A stretch of 64,000 nt of DNA from Panaeolus papilionaceus. Lineage: Eukaryota; Basidiomycota; Agaricomycetes; Agaricales. Location of the stretch: contig JADNRZ010000008.1 of assembly GCA_015501605.1 (NCBI GenBank), positions 62,001-126,000 of the forward strand. Reading direction: 5' to 3'. Shown one piece after another: positions 34,601 through 46,654 of this stretch (the first letter of the stretch is position 1; every line of letters begins with the position of its first letter). Below the pieces are notes generated by a model. That model saw nothing but the letters and a program-made list of their open reading frames with translations. It had not been told where the DNA came from and made no database searches. A program made the position numbers and the translations under genes.

Positions 34601-35028
34601 TTCAAAGTTAAAGAACTAGCTAAAGAACAAGGGTATAAACTACAGGGTTTATATAGCTATCTAAGAGGCTGTGCATGTAAGTGCCAAGTAGATAAGGTGT
34701 GAAGTCTGTGAGTCAGCATAGGAGTCATAATGGAGTGAGCATGAGAATACAATAAGGAGTGAGTCATAAGTGTGAGAGAGATGAGTAAGGAAGTGAGTCA
34801 TAGATAGGAGGTAAGAGTAGAGCAACAGCAGGAATGGAAGTGGAGTGAGAGAGAAGAGATAAGAGAGATAAGACGAACTACAAGTACAAAGACAGATGAT
34901 AGTACACAATGATAAGATAAGAGGGAATGATGGTGCTGATAAGATAGGGGAAAGAGAGGGAAGAAAAGAGACGACATAACAGATGGGATCCTTGGTTAAA
35001 GCACTTGTACTGGAATTTTCAGTGGTTT

Positions 35029-36457
35029 TACAGTGTCCCACTGTCTCATGATACACCACCACCATATGATACATTTGTGTGGCTTATAATTTCACCAATT
35101 CTTCACAAATAGTTATGAAATAACTTGTATTCATATCTAGTAGATAGGCTTAATTGATTTAAAAAAAAAAAAAAATCTCAGAGCCCTACTTCTCATACAC
35201 TAGTCCAATGAAAACAAGGTGTTTTCTGGTGTAGTTTGCCCACTACCCTATGATACACTGCAATTTTGTAGATTGAAAGACAACAAAGTTATATTTTTCA
35301 ATGCTCTTAACATTTTTAAATATGTATCTGTGTACTATATCTGGTGATGCCCAATCCCTATGATGGCTGTGGACTGAGTCACGGTGGGTCACAGAGTTGT
35401 GACAGGCCATTTACACATATTTTTCAAATCAGGTGAATGAGTCCTCAAAATACATATCTCCCCCAGTAATTTTTGGTGAAATACACTTGCATATGGATAA
35501 TACACTCGCATACATATTTTTTCAATGAAAATATAATGTAGTGACACTAAAAATTCCCTAATCACTGTCTTTCACCATCAAATCAGTGCATCTTCGGAGT
35601 CTGATTTACTGAGTGCACAGCCACAGATGCCATGATCAACCACAATCTGTCCACAGACACCCAACTGTTTCTTGAAATTCTCAACGGTCCCGCAACATAT
35701 TGACACAAAATCTTTTGGGACAGGTAAAATATATTCTAGGCATGCTATTTTATTGGTCAAATGGCCAATTTTTTTAATTTCTATCTAATCATTTAAAGGA
35801 CCAGACCACACTTCATATCAATGTCAACTAGAAGAGAATGGAAACAGATGCAACTTCTGTTGTCAAATGATCAGCATAGTCCTATGTTTTTTTAAATTCT
35901 GAACAACACTATAAGAGCAGAATATTTATAATGCCCCTGGAAGTATCTTAAACAGCCCTTTCTAGGGTGCAATCTGACCTTATACAAGCAAATTTAAATA
36001 TTTTGCTCTTATAGTGACTTTCAAAATACTTATCCAAACAATCTTTCTCTGCAATATGAAGCTCAGAAAGATGTTTCCAATGAGTTCCTCATGAAGTGGG
36101 TTTTGATGTCAAATTTGGCAGGGAGTTTGCACATATCTACAATTTTCTTTTTTCCCTTGCACATTTTAAATAAAAAAAATCTTATAGAGTCATGCATATT
36201 AAATATTAAAAGGGAATTCACCCCACAAAAGTTTCAGAATTGTGTTGTGTAAAGCAGGAGCCACCTGATTCAAGATATGAAGCCCCTAGGCAGTTGTGAC
36301 ACCGTGGGACTTGAACTTGGCCATCACAGGGATTGGGCATCACCACTATATCTACCCAACCTGTTGTATCTAGACATCACTTCATTATATTCTGCAATAT
36401 CGGGCTTGGAAGGTCAATTTCCAGATTTGGTGTATCACATGATGGTGGAGCACTGTA
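35029..36457. mobile_element. TACAGTG-type TIR element, second copy of the family
   Basis: The element is 1,429 bp. The left end reads TACAGTGTCCCACTGTCTCA; the right end read inward is TACAGTGCTCCACCATCATG, both followed by TGATACACCA. An inner inverted repeat, GGTGATGCCCAATCCCT, occurs at about 35343 and reversed at 36326-36342. No convincing ORF is present. No exact target duplication was found. Confidence 0.65.
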
Positions 36458-37049
36458 GCAGTTTTAGCACTTCTACCATGTCTTTTAGCCATTGATGAGG
36501 TGTAGGGTGTGTTAATCAAGGTCAGAGATTATGCACAAGAGCAGAGTGCAATGTTTTTGAAGTGGATTGAGCAAGGAGATCAAATTTGGCTGTCAGAGAT
36601 TTAATTCTTCCAAAATAAGCACAGATATACCCAGATATCCACAAAATCCACAGTTAATCCATATTTATTCTGGATAAAAAATAAATGTTTTTGCAAGGTC
36701 AATGGAGGGCTAAGAACAACAACCATCAATGGTGTGTTCTTTCTGCCTTGCCAGCTGAGTTTGCCAAGGAACACCCTTGGTCAATGTCTTGAGCTTCACA
36801 GCTATTGAGGCTTCATGTTTAAGCTCACATTGGGAGCTAAAACATTTCAATAAACGGTTCAGCTGATCGAACTGAAATCCTATGGGTTTCCATAATCACA
36901 AACTAGTCTGAGATAGCAGTAGGTTAATGAGGCAAGGCCATAGAGAAAGAACACTCTACTGTTCTCCTCTGCATCTTCATTTCCACAAAATATAACATTT
37001 TGCACTTGATATTTATCTGTCCATCAATTTATTTTCATGTCATCTCATC
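36458..37049. other. Spacer before the DIRS-like gag
   Basis: No gene or repeat is recognised. It may be the 5' non-coding part of the DIRS-like element, whose terminal repeat I could not delimit. Confidence 0.4.
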
Positions 37050-38496
37050 ATGAGCGAAGTGCCTCCTCACAATCTCCCAGCCACCCTTCTCAATCATTTG
37101 AAGGCACCCTCTCTGCTCACTCACATCCAACTGGAGGAGTCCAACCAGAGCCTTTCCCACCAGTTGTCTGCGCCAGTCAACTCCAAACGCAGATGGTCAT
37201 GGAGCCTTTCCCCTCCATTGGACAACCCTCTGTCAACCCAGTGCACACCTCTGCCATTGTCCAAAAGGCTGAAGGTATTACCCAGTGATTCCAGTGTTCC
37301 CAGATTTCACAATTGAAAGCTGTCAGAGAACTCTTTAATGTATTCAAACTCAGGAGATCACATCCTGATAATGCAGAAAGAGAACAAGGTTTTGAGCAGT
37401 TCTGCTCACAACTTGAACTTGAAGAGGAACTTGAACAAAGATCCTCTCAGAACAGAATGTTCTTCAGACAGCACCATCCCTCTCAATCAAGATCCCCCCA
37501 GGAACTGGTTCAGCCCAGCCTCCTGGACCGAATCACAACCAAGGCGGGAGATCCCATTCTGCTGGACTGTCTCAACCTCCACGGTCCTTCAGGGGGCATT
37601 CTCGACCACTCTCCTGATCCCCTAGATTGTCAAGATCTCCCTCTCCCTCCAGCAACTTCCTTAATCTCCTCAAATCTGCTTCCACCAAATCCAAGCTCAG
37701 GGATGAGGATCTCCCCTGGTATGAAGATGACCTCAACTCAATTCCAGACACAGCTTCCAACCCCATCTGCATCAAGAATTGAGAAATCCTCAACATCATT
37801 GTGCTTGATCACAACAAAGTGCTTGCAAAGATGCGCTGATCACCCAACTGTCTCTCCAGATTCCCTTCATCCAAATGGACAAACATCCTTAAAGGATTGT
37901 GCATCAACCTTGATGCTGTGTTCTCCTCATTGCATGTCATTAGGGCTCCTAAAGAGAACTTTGGGTGTCTGGGAGAGCTCAAAGTTGCTTTTAGGAAATC
38001 TGAACCTGCCAAGACCATTACCAATGCTGCTGACTGGACCTCAGCCTGGAATGCTTGCATTGAAGCCCATTGCTTTGTCTTCAAGCACAGGTGTCAGGAG
38101 CTCCAGCAGTATGGGAGATGAATTCAAAGTATGTTCGCCTCTTGACTTGCTTCTCGCGCCCCCTAGGTCATTCTCTACGACCAAGCTGTTAGAGGGTGGA
38201 TCGAAGGCAGAGATCAATTTACCCTCAACAATGAATGCTAATATTCCCACCTCTTCAATGCCATTCTTATGCCTGATGGAATTGAGTCAGGACTTCCTGC
38301 AAAGTCAGACTCAAAATTGTCAGTGCGTAACACAGGAGCATCCCATTCTGGTGGTGTCTGTGACAAATTCAACAGGAAGATCGGCTGTGATAAGTCAAAG
38401 GGAGAGTGCAGATGGGCCCACACTTGCAAAGTGTGCCATAAAGAAGGTCATGGACAGTCCTCATGTATGCTCGAAACAGGATCAAAAGTGTAATTA
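37050..38496 (+). pseudogene. DIRS-like element, gag
   Basis: This is a Gag-like region in several frames. The first runs from the ATG at 37050 (MSEVPPHNLPATLLNHLK) and is low-complexity, Ser/Pro/Leu-rich. Around 37897-38121 the frame reads INLDAVFSSLHVIRAP and TITNAADWTSAWNACIEAH, a pattern I associate with basidiomycete DIRS-type Gag. The last part, 38269-38493, carries CDKFNRKIGC, then CRWAHTCKVCHKEGHGQSSC, a cysteine/histidine nucleic-acid-binding end. At least two frame changes make it non-functional. Downstream it is separated from the RT by the inverted-repeat element at 38501. Confidence 0.65.
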
Positions 38497-38500
38497 CTTG

Positions 38501-39448
38501 TGGGTACCAAAAATGATGGCACCCTGGACTTTTTCTCACAACAGAATTTGACATTTCACGACTTGTTCTCACTATATCTCGACAATGAATTATATTAATA
38601 CTCTAATATTTTAGGGAATAACAGCCATATATGTTTTAAACATCCTATTAAAGTTTCATCAAAATTTGAAAAGATCTGAATATTTGACAGCCAAAAGACA
38701 ATATAGCATGATTTCTGTATGCTGTCTACATTGTCCTCATTCTATTATTTATTACAGATACTAAAATGACCATATAAATTGAGGAATAGAGAGAAAAGAA
38801 TGTATAAATTAGTATCTGAAGTTCTCTAGTACATTCAATAAATATGCCACAGGGTATTTAATAAGCAAGAATGATACACTATGGCAAGCTAGATCTGTGT
38901 GTGTGCTTCCACCATTATCTGAAGGTTTTAATTGCCTTTATGGCAGTGGTCACTTATCTAAGTAATAGCTGCAGCCCTCAAATTTGATTTTACCCTATAT
39001 ATTTGCCAAAGAGGCTATGAGAATCAGTAGTGCTGTCATGAATAGAATTCTGCTCATTTGCCCTCATTCACTACTATAAATCTCGATGCATTTTATAGCT
39101 TGTATAATCACAGCATTGGCTCAAGAACTTCATATACAATCCAATACATTCTATCCTTCATATTTCTTAATTTATATGGTCATTTTAGTATCTGTAATAA
39201 ATAATAGAATGAGGACAATGTAGACAGCATACAGAAATCATGCTATATTGTCTTTTGGCTGTCAAATATTCAGATCTTTTCAAATTTTGATGAAACTTTA
39301 ATAGGATGTTTAAAACATATATGGCTGTTATTCCCTAAAATATTAGAGTATTAATATAATTCATTGTCGAGATATAGTGAGAACAAGTCGTGAAATGTCA
39401 AATTCTGTTGTGAGAAAAAGTCCAGGGTGCCATCATTTTTGGTACCCA
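38501..39448. mobile_element. Inverted-repeat element (290-bp arms) inside the DIRS element
   Basis: Both ends begin TGGGTACCAAAAATGATGGC reading inward. The arms run about 290 bp (38501-38790 and 39160-39448) with constant coordinate sum 77949 near the ends, around an AT-rich loop. No ORF of its own and no clear target duplication. It lies between gag and RT of the DIRS-like element. Confidence 0.75.
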
Positions 39449-39452
39449 TGAG

Positions 39453-40383
39453 TATGTACCTGCTTACCGCCAATTTAACAACTGGAGTGACATCCCTCCC
39501 ACTGTGTGTGCTTTGTGGACAATCAATGCCAAACCCATTCCCCCTCTGCCTGATGACATGATGACAGATCCCATCATCACAAACACACTCTCCTCTCACC
39601 CTCACTTGTTCAACATTGTTACACCCATCAACATTGACAAGCTTGCCAAACTCACTAGCAATCATCCCAACCTGCTCTTCCAACAATCTATTATTCAAAT
39701 GTTATGCGAAGGCACATGGTCACTAGCTATGGTACCAGAAAACTATCATGCCACGCTCAACCCGTCAGCCCCCCCACCCCTTGATCCTATTCATGCCCAA
39801 CTTTTACAGGACCAGAGGGATACAGGACTGCATCTAAATCACTATTCTGAGGGATTCCAGCATCTCCTCCCTGGGATGTATGCAATGCCCATTCATGCAG
39901 TTCCCAAGGATAATGGGGAGGCTCTTCATCTGGTCCATCTGGTCACCAACCACAGCAAAGGCCAGTTTTCTTTAAACTCTATGATTGCCAAGGTGGATTT
40001 GGGATATGTCCCCCTTGATAACATGAGAGTTCTTGGTTCTGACATTATTGACTTTCACCAACAGTTCCCAGGGGAGGAACTGATTGCTTGGAAATCTGAT
40101 GTTGCTGAGGCCTATCACCTCATCCCTATGCACCCCCACTGGCAAATCAAGCAAGTTGAAAAGATTGATGATTTGTTTTATGTCAACAGGTGCAACATCT
40201 TTGGAGGATGTGCTTCTCAAACATTGTTTGTGGCTTTCATGTCTCTGGTGTCTTGGGTGGCTAAATACAAATGTGGCATCGCTTCTCTGTGTGCTTATTC
40301 CGATGATCACTACAGAGGGGCCTTGGCATTGGACACAGAGTTTTACAAGCACTACCAACATCTTATGCCCCAACTCCAGGCTC
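39453..40383 (+). pseudogene. DIRS-like element, reverse transcriptase (first part)
   Basis: The open frame to the gypsy insertion contains LPGMYAMPIHAVPKDNGEAL (fingers), AWKSDVAEAYHLIPMHPHWQ (the first catalytic Asp region), CNIFGGCASQ and LCAYSDDHYR, where SDD stands for the catalytic xDD. It continues after the gypsy insertion at 46655 in the same sense (LWDDLNIPHKEKKQVAGSPL, WQRLAGWLNWAFNVFPLLHP). That order and those blocks are typical of DIRS RTs of basidiomycetes. Confidence 0.8.
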
Positions 40384-40791
40384 TGTAAGGGCACCTCAGA
40401 CACACACAAGTCCTGGGGGAGATCCAAAGATATATATCAGCTCTACATAAATACAGGAAGTAGGCTCACCTGGGGGAGATCCAAAGAGAAAGAGGTAAAG
40501 GATCAAACCCAGGTGAAACAGCTATTTAAGTGATGAGCTGGCATTGGCATCAGCCTTGATGCCAAACAATGCCTTTGGAAACAAACAAAGGGAAACACAA
40601 AGGAATGACTATGTAACAGTGGAAACAAGTGAATAACAAATGAGTGACAACTAAAGGAGAGTGTAATATAATATATATGAGTCCATGGTATGTCCAGATA
40701 ATGAAATAGAGCAAAGGGAAATAGGGGAAAGGAGAGACAAGAGAGACAAGAATAAGGAAAGGAATAGGAGGTAGCAGGAGATCCCCTGACA
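40384..40791 (-). repeat. gypsy-2 3' LTR
   Basis: This is a 408-bp LTR bounded by TG/CA, with a purine tract (minus strand) adjacent at 40794-40801. Confidence 0.96.
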
Positions 40792-40802
40792 TTACCCCCC
40801 CT

Positions 40803-43800
40803 CTAGGATTGCTTCGCCCTCGAAGCATGAAGTCCAGCCTGTTTGTAAGGAGTATGAGCATAAGTGGTCCTGATAACCTTTGGAGCCTTAGGATTCTCTG
40901 CATAGAAGTCCTTGATGAGGTCAGGAGCATGGACATCGTCAGCTGGTTCCCAAGAATTCCAACCAGCATCGTATCCTTCCCATTTGATCAGGTATCGAAG
41001 TTTGCCTCTGATGAACTTGCTGTTCAAAATCTTCTCCACAACAAACTCTTCAACATTGTCAACAAGCACAGGAGGTGGGGGTAGCTTGGCTCTTCGACCA
41101 GAGATGGGGTCATAAGGAGCAGGAGTGAGTCTGACAACATGGAAGACTGGATGGATGCGGGAGAGGGATTTAGGAAGTTGAAGACGATAGGCATTCTTTC
41201 CAACACTAGAGATGACTGGGTAAGGACCGACTCGCTTGTGAGAGAGCTTCTTGGATGGCCGAGTGGTTTGGATGTCTGAAGCATCAAGGTAGACACGATC
41301 TCCAGGCTTGATCTCAGGAGCCTTGGTGCGACGCCGGTTGTAGTACCTAGCCATGTCCTCCTTAGCAGCTGCTAAGGCAGCACGAGCTTCCTCAAGAGCA
41401 GTCTTCATCCTATCAGTGAACTCATTCACAGTTTCCATCCGGGATGGAGGAAGAGGTTCAAAGCCCATGCGAGGATGTTGACCAGAGTCTAGAAGGAAGG
41501 GAGTCTGCTGGGTGGAGGAGTGGACATGGTTGTTGTAGGCAAACTCAGCCATGGAAAGGATGTCGTACCAGTCGTCCTGTCGCTCAGAGATGTAGAGCCT
41601 GAGGTATTGTTCCAACTCCTGGTTGACACGCTCAGTCTGCCCATCAGTTTGAGGGTGATAGGCAGTGCTACGAGCTGGCTCAATCCCAAGCAGCCTGTAG
41701 AGTTCAGTAGTGAACTCTGCGATGAACTGTGGACCGCGATCAGAGACTACCTTGGATGGGAGGCCATGGAGTTTCCAGATATGGTCACGATACATGCGGG
41801 CAGTGCCTAGGGCAGAGACAGTGGTAGTGGTAGCAGTGAAGTGGGCGCGTTTGGAAAGGGAGTCAACAACAACCATGATGGCATCATAACCATTGGACTC
41901 AGGAAGCTCGACAATGAAGTCCACACTGATATGGTCCCAACGGCGGTCAGGAATGGCAAGGGGCTCAAGCTCTCCAAGGGGTCGCTGCCTGATGGTCTTG
42001 GTCCTAAGACACATGTCACAGGTGCTGGTGTAGAGTCCAATGAACTTAGACATGCGTGGCCACCAGTAGTTCCTAGACACAAGCTCCAAGGTCTTCCAAC
42101 GTCCAGGGTGTCCAGCAAGAGTGGAATCATGACAGAGAGCCACAATGCGACGACGAAGATCACCACCTGGTGGAACATAGAGCTTTCCACAGAAGTAGAT
42201 AAGACCATCAGCTTCATCCCACTCTGAGGAGCGAAGAGACTGAGATCCAGTCTTTCTGAGCGCCTTGACTGCCTTGGCCACAGTGTCCTCAAGATCAGAG
42301 GCCTCCTTGGAATGTCGACGGATCTCACGAACCAGAGAGCGTTCCTGTCCAACAAATTCCAGACCTTCTAGTGCACGAACTGCAAACATCCCTGGGGTGA
42401 GGAGGGTGATGTTCTGGTTGTCACGTTCACTAGAACCATGGTCAGACCGACGTGAGAGAGCATCTGCTTTTCCCATAGTAGCTCCTGCCTTGTGCTGCAT
42501 GACAAAGTCAAAGCGGGCCAGAGTGAGAGACCAGCGGGCTTGCCTGCGGTTGAGGTTCTGAGACGACATGAAGTATTCCAAGTTCTTGTGGTCAGTCCAG
42601 ATCTCAAACTTGTGGCGGGCACCCTCAAGGAAGTGTCTCCATTCCTGTAAGGCTCGAATGATTGCAAGCATTTCCTTGTCATGAATCTCATAATTCCTTT
42701 CGACAGGAGAGAGTGACTTGGAAAAGAAAGCGATTGGATGCCACTTTCCATCTTCTGGAGACTGCTGAGAGAGTACAGCACCAGTGGTGAAGTCTGAAGA
42801 GTCAGCTTCAAGCCGGAAAGGGAGATCATCATTGGGAGCAGCAAGGACAGGGGAGGAGGTGACAGCATCCTTGATGGACTGGAAGGCAGTAGCAGCAGCA
42901 GGAGACCAGGAAAACTCAGTGGAGCTCTTGGTAAGATCAAAGAGGGGACGTGCATGATGAGAGAAGTCCTTGATGAACCGTTGATAGAAGTTGGCAAAAC
43001 CCAGGAAAGATTGGACTTCTTTCCTATTGGTGGGGGTGGGCCATTGAGCAACTCCAGCAACTTTGACAGGATCCATCTCGACTCGGTTCTCAGCAACGAT
43101 AAGCCCAAGGTACTCAATGCGTGTCTTCTCAAACTCGCATTTCTCCAGGCGGAGGCAGAGACCATGTTCCTCTAGACGCTTCAGGACCCTATGAGTGACC
43201 TCTCAATGCTCAGGAATATCCTTGGTGAAGATCAGGATGTCATCCAGATATACCACAACCACACCTTCAGAGATCATGTCTTGGAAGATCTCGTTCATCA
43301 TGGTTTGGAAGGTGGCAGGACTGTTGGTGAGACCAAAGAACATGACAAGAGGTTCGAAGAGACCTCTGTGAGTGCGAAAAGCAGCCTTCCACTCATCTCC
43401 TTCTTTGATGCGGACATTGTTGAAACCCCAACGAATGTCAAGCTTGGTGAAGTAGCGCGCACCACGAAGTTGGTTGATAAGGTCAGAGATGAGAGGGAGA
43501 GGGTACTTGTTCTTCACAGTCATATCATTGAGCATGCGATAGTCCTGGACCAGACGAAGGGAGCCATCCTTTTTCTTCACAAAGAAGACTGGTGATGCCA
43601 TGGGGGACTTGGAGCGGCGAATCTTTCCCTGAGCCTCGTTCTCAGCAAGGAAGCGCTCAGCCTCTTCACGTTCTGCAGGGTTTAATGGGTAAACCTTGCA
43701 TCCCTTGGGTTGAGCTCCAGGAATGAGCTCAATCGCATGATCCCAAGGCCTTCTCTCAGGAAGCTTAAGAAACTCAGCTTCAGAGAAGACGCGATGGAAG

Positions 43801-46111
43801 AGACTCTGATAGTCAGGGACTGGACCATGAGGTGAGGAAGGGAGAGTGGTCTGTTCTGGTTGAGGAGCAGAGTTACGCAAGAAACCTTCAGCCAGGCGTT
43901 GACTGATGGTTGAAGTAGTGTTGATATGCTCTTCAGCTTCCTCAGGGAGTAAGCCAGAAACCCAGACACGATCGCCTTCCTCAAGATCAAATGGCAGATC
44001 AGAGGACTCGAGATCATCAGAATCTTCAGGGGAAGACTCTTCAGGGGTGAGAGAGGGGGCAGGACCAGAGCGGCAGGCATTCACCTTGGCTTCTTCCTTA
44101 CGAGCAGCCTTCTTTTCCTCATTGAGTTCCTTCTTGCAACCAAAGCATCGACTGCTAGGCTTGCAACGAGACATCTTGACTTCTCCAGTTTCCCAATTGA
44201 CTTCAGGATTGTGATCCCTGAACCAAGTGTATCCAATGATCAGCTTCTGCTTCCCTAAGCCCGTGACACAGAAGAGTGCGCGTTCTGTGTGGCCGTTGTA
44301 CCGGAGGATCAAGTCAACCACCTCAGTAATTGAACCAGACTCGTTGAGCGTTCCATCCACGTTACGAACAGGGATGGGGCGGCTGAGCTTCCTGGTGGCA
44401 ATTCGGTTGGACTTGACGTACTCTCGATCATGAACAGACCAGTAGCGCCAGTGTCAAGCAAGGCCTTAACAGATCGAGCTTCATGGGAGTCGGTGGTCTC
44501 TATCTCAACCTTCAGGTGAAGGGAGCTAGGTCCAGGTGCAAGAGAAGAGATGGTGCACGAGGATGGAAGGCGACGACATTCCCATTTGGAGCGACGAGGT
44601 AGGCGGGGCGGAGCAGAAGGATCATGGAGGGAGGATGGAGAGGAGGGAACCTTGTCTTCATCTGGGAGAGATAGAGTCTCATCAACCAGAGGGGCATACC
44701 GATTACGAGAGTCGAGAATGACTTTAGGACAAGGTAGAGGTGGAGCTTGTGCAGGCGTTTGCACAGAGACTTCACTTGTCACAGGCTTTCGTAAGGGGGC
44801 ATGAGTGGTGCGAATAGACAAAGGACCAGGGGAGGGGTCAAGGAAATGTGAGAAGGAAGGAGGAAGAGAAGAGAGTGGGCTAGGCACAGGAGGAGGAGGC
44901 TGCGGATGGAAGGTGTCATTAGCAGCCAAGTTGAGAGCAACAAGGCGAGCCAATTCGTACCAGCCAGAGGGATCGTTATGAGCTGGATGTGAAGCTACCC
45001 GTTTACTGAGATGATCAGTGATGGAGGGGTGGAGGCCACGACGAAACTTGACCACAATGTAGGAGGGGTCAGAGTAGCCAGCTTCAGCAACAAGGTCACG
45101 GAAGGAGTCGACATAATCGTCAACAGAACGATCTCCTTGGAAGTAGGAGGTACCTTCCAAGATGAGGGCAGCAGTTTCCTGCTCACGCAAGGGGAAGAAT
45201 TCTTTGCGAAAGTCTTCAGCAAAGTGGTCCCAAGTTGCGTAAGGAGAGGAACCTTCCTCAATGAGCTCAAAGATCCTGCAGGACCATAGAGCAGCTCGAC
45301 CAGCAGACATGAACGTGAGGGCCCAACTAATCATGGTGGACTCGTCCGGAAAAAGATCTGGACGAAGTCTGAAGTAACCCATGAGAGAGTTGTAGAAGGC
45401 TTTGCCCTTGAGACGATCACCATCGTACCGGGGAGGAGGAGCTGGCCTAACCTTTTCTGCAATCATCAAAGGAGTCCCAAGACGATGAGAAGAAGGGGCA
45501 GAGGGATGCACTACTCCACTAGGATAACCAGAAGAGGCAGTGAGGAGAGGGGAAGACACTATTCCACTGGGGCAACCAGAAGAGACAGTGGGGAGGGGAG
45601 GATCCACTCTATTGGATGACCGAATAGAAGTGGGGGGAAGAGGAAGACTACTACTAGAAGAAAGAGAAGAAGAAGAATGTTCCATAGGTACACTAATAAA
45701 ATGAGAAGAAGAAGAAAGAGGGTGAGGAGAAGGTGAAGATTGTTCCATGTTTACACTAGGTAAAGGGAAAGAAGAAGAAGGGGAAAAGTTTCTATCTACA
45801 GTTCCATGGTTTAAAGAGTGTAGTATCCCATCTGTCAGCTGTCCAACAGAGTGGGAAGGGAGTGGGGGAAAAGTAGAAGAAACAGGAGAGGAAGAAGGGG
45901 AGGAAGAAGAAAGAGAAAGGGAAAGGGAAGAAGGAGGATTAAAGGTAGAAGAAAAATAATGAAGCAAGGAAAGAACAGAAGACCTCAAGTGGGAGATAGC
46001 TACCTGTTGGGATTCCTGCTGAGCAAGCATGGAGGATACCTGGTCTTCCAGGGAAGGCAACTGAGACAGAGAGACAGAAGCAGCTGGAGGTGGTGAAGTA
46101 TGGGGATCCAT
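40803..46111 (-). pseudogene. gypsy-2 gag-pol with a deletion and a stop
   Basis: Same domain order as copy 1: Gag, protease, RT with YLDD, RNase H, integrase, chromodomain. Gag starts at the ATG at 46111 and runs in one frame into the protease region. A one-base deletion at about 44430 (GATCATGAAC against GATCAATGAAC in copy 1), just after LLDTGATGLF, shifts the frame until the next ORF starting near 44360. A second lesion, CGA to TGA at 43205-43203, truncates RT after DIPEH. From 43076 to 40803 the remainder is open (757 codons). Gag is 600 codons as read and includes the region shifted in copy 1. Confidence 0.93.
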
Positions 46112-46241
46112 GGTTGCCAGACAGGGAGAAGAGAGGAGAGGGAGAAAGCACAGAGTCTATAATGCAGCTGAACAGAAGAAGCAGAACAGAGGATGTAACA
46201 GACTGTATGCAGTCTCAGTCTCCAAGGTGACCTCTTTCTAC

Positions 46242-46649
46242 TGTAAGGGCACCTCAGACACACACAAGTCCTGGGGGAGATCCAAAGATATATATCAGCT
46301 CTACATAAATACAGGAAGTAGGCTCACCTGGGGGAGATCCAAAGAGAAAGAGGTAAAGGATCAAACCCAGGTGAAACAGCTATTTAAGTGATGAGCTGGC
46401 ATTGGCATCAGCCTTGATGCCAAACAATGCCTTTGGAAACAAACAAAGGGAAACACAAAGGAATGACTATGTAACAGTGGAAACAAGTGAATAACAAATG
46501 AGTGACAACTAAAGGAGAGTGTAATATAATATATATGAGTCCATGGTATGTCCAGATAATGAAATAGAGCAAAGGGAAATAGGGGAAAGGAGAGACAAGA
46601 GAGACAAGAATAAGGAAAGGAATAGGAGGTAGCAGGAGATCCCCTGACA
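46242..46649 (-). repeat. gypsy-2 5' LTR
   Basis: This is the upstream LTR, 408 bp, read as identical to 40384-40791. Confidence 0.96.
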
Positions 46650-46654
46650 GGCTC

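Larger units (their letters stand above)
27278..34981. repeat. Large foldback 2 (1.83-kb inverted arms including an LTR-like block)
   Basis: The arms 27278-29104 and 33155-34981 are reverse complements with a constant coordinate sum of 62259 at every ORF pair checked, so there is no net indel along 1.8 kb. The outer 0.5 kb is LTR-like and the middle is AT-rich. The inner 0.7 kb is built from the same degenerate unit as foldback 1. The loop (29105-33154) contains the composite TIR element and its nested insertions. I see no coding gene in the arms; paired ORFs reflect the symmetry. Confidence 0.88.
40384..46649 (-). mobile_element. Chromodomain Ty3/gypsy retrotransposon, copy 2
   Basis: This is a second member of the same family, 6.27 kb, with 408-bp LTRs at 40384-40791 and 46242-46649 that look identical. 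The 5-bp duplications are GGCTC (40379-40383, 46650-46654). It is inserted in the RT of the DIRS-like element. It is close to copy 1 along its whole length, but the LTRs differ from those of copy 1 at several sites, so this copy derives from a different source element. Confidence 0.97.
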
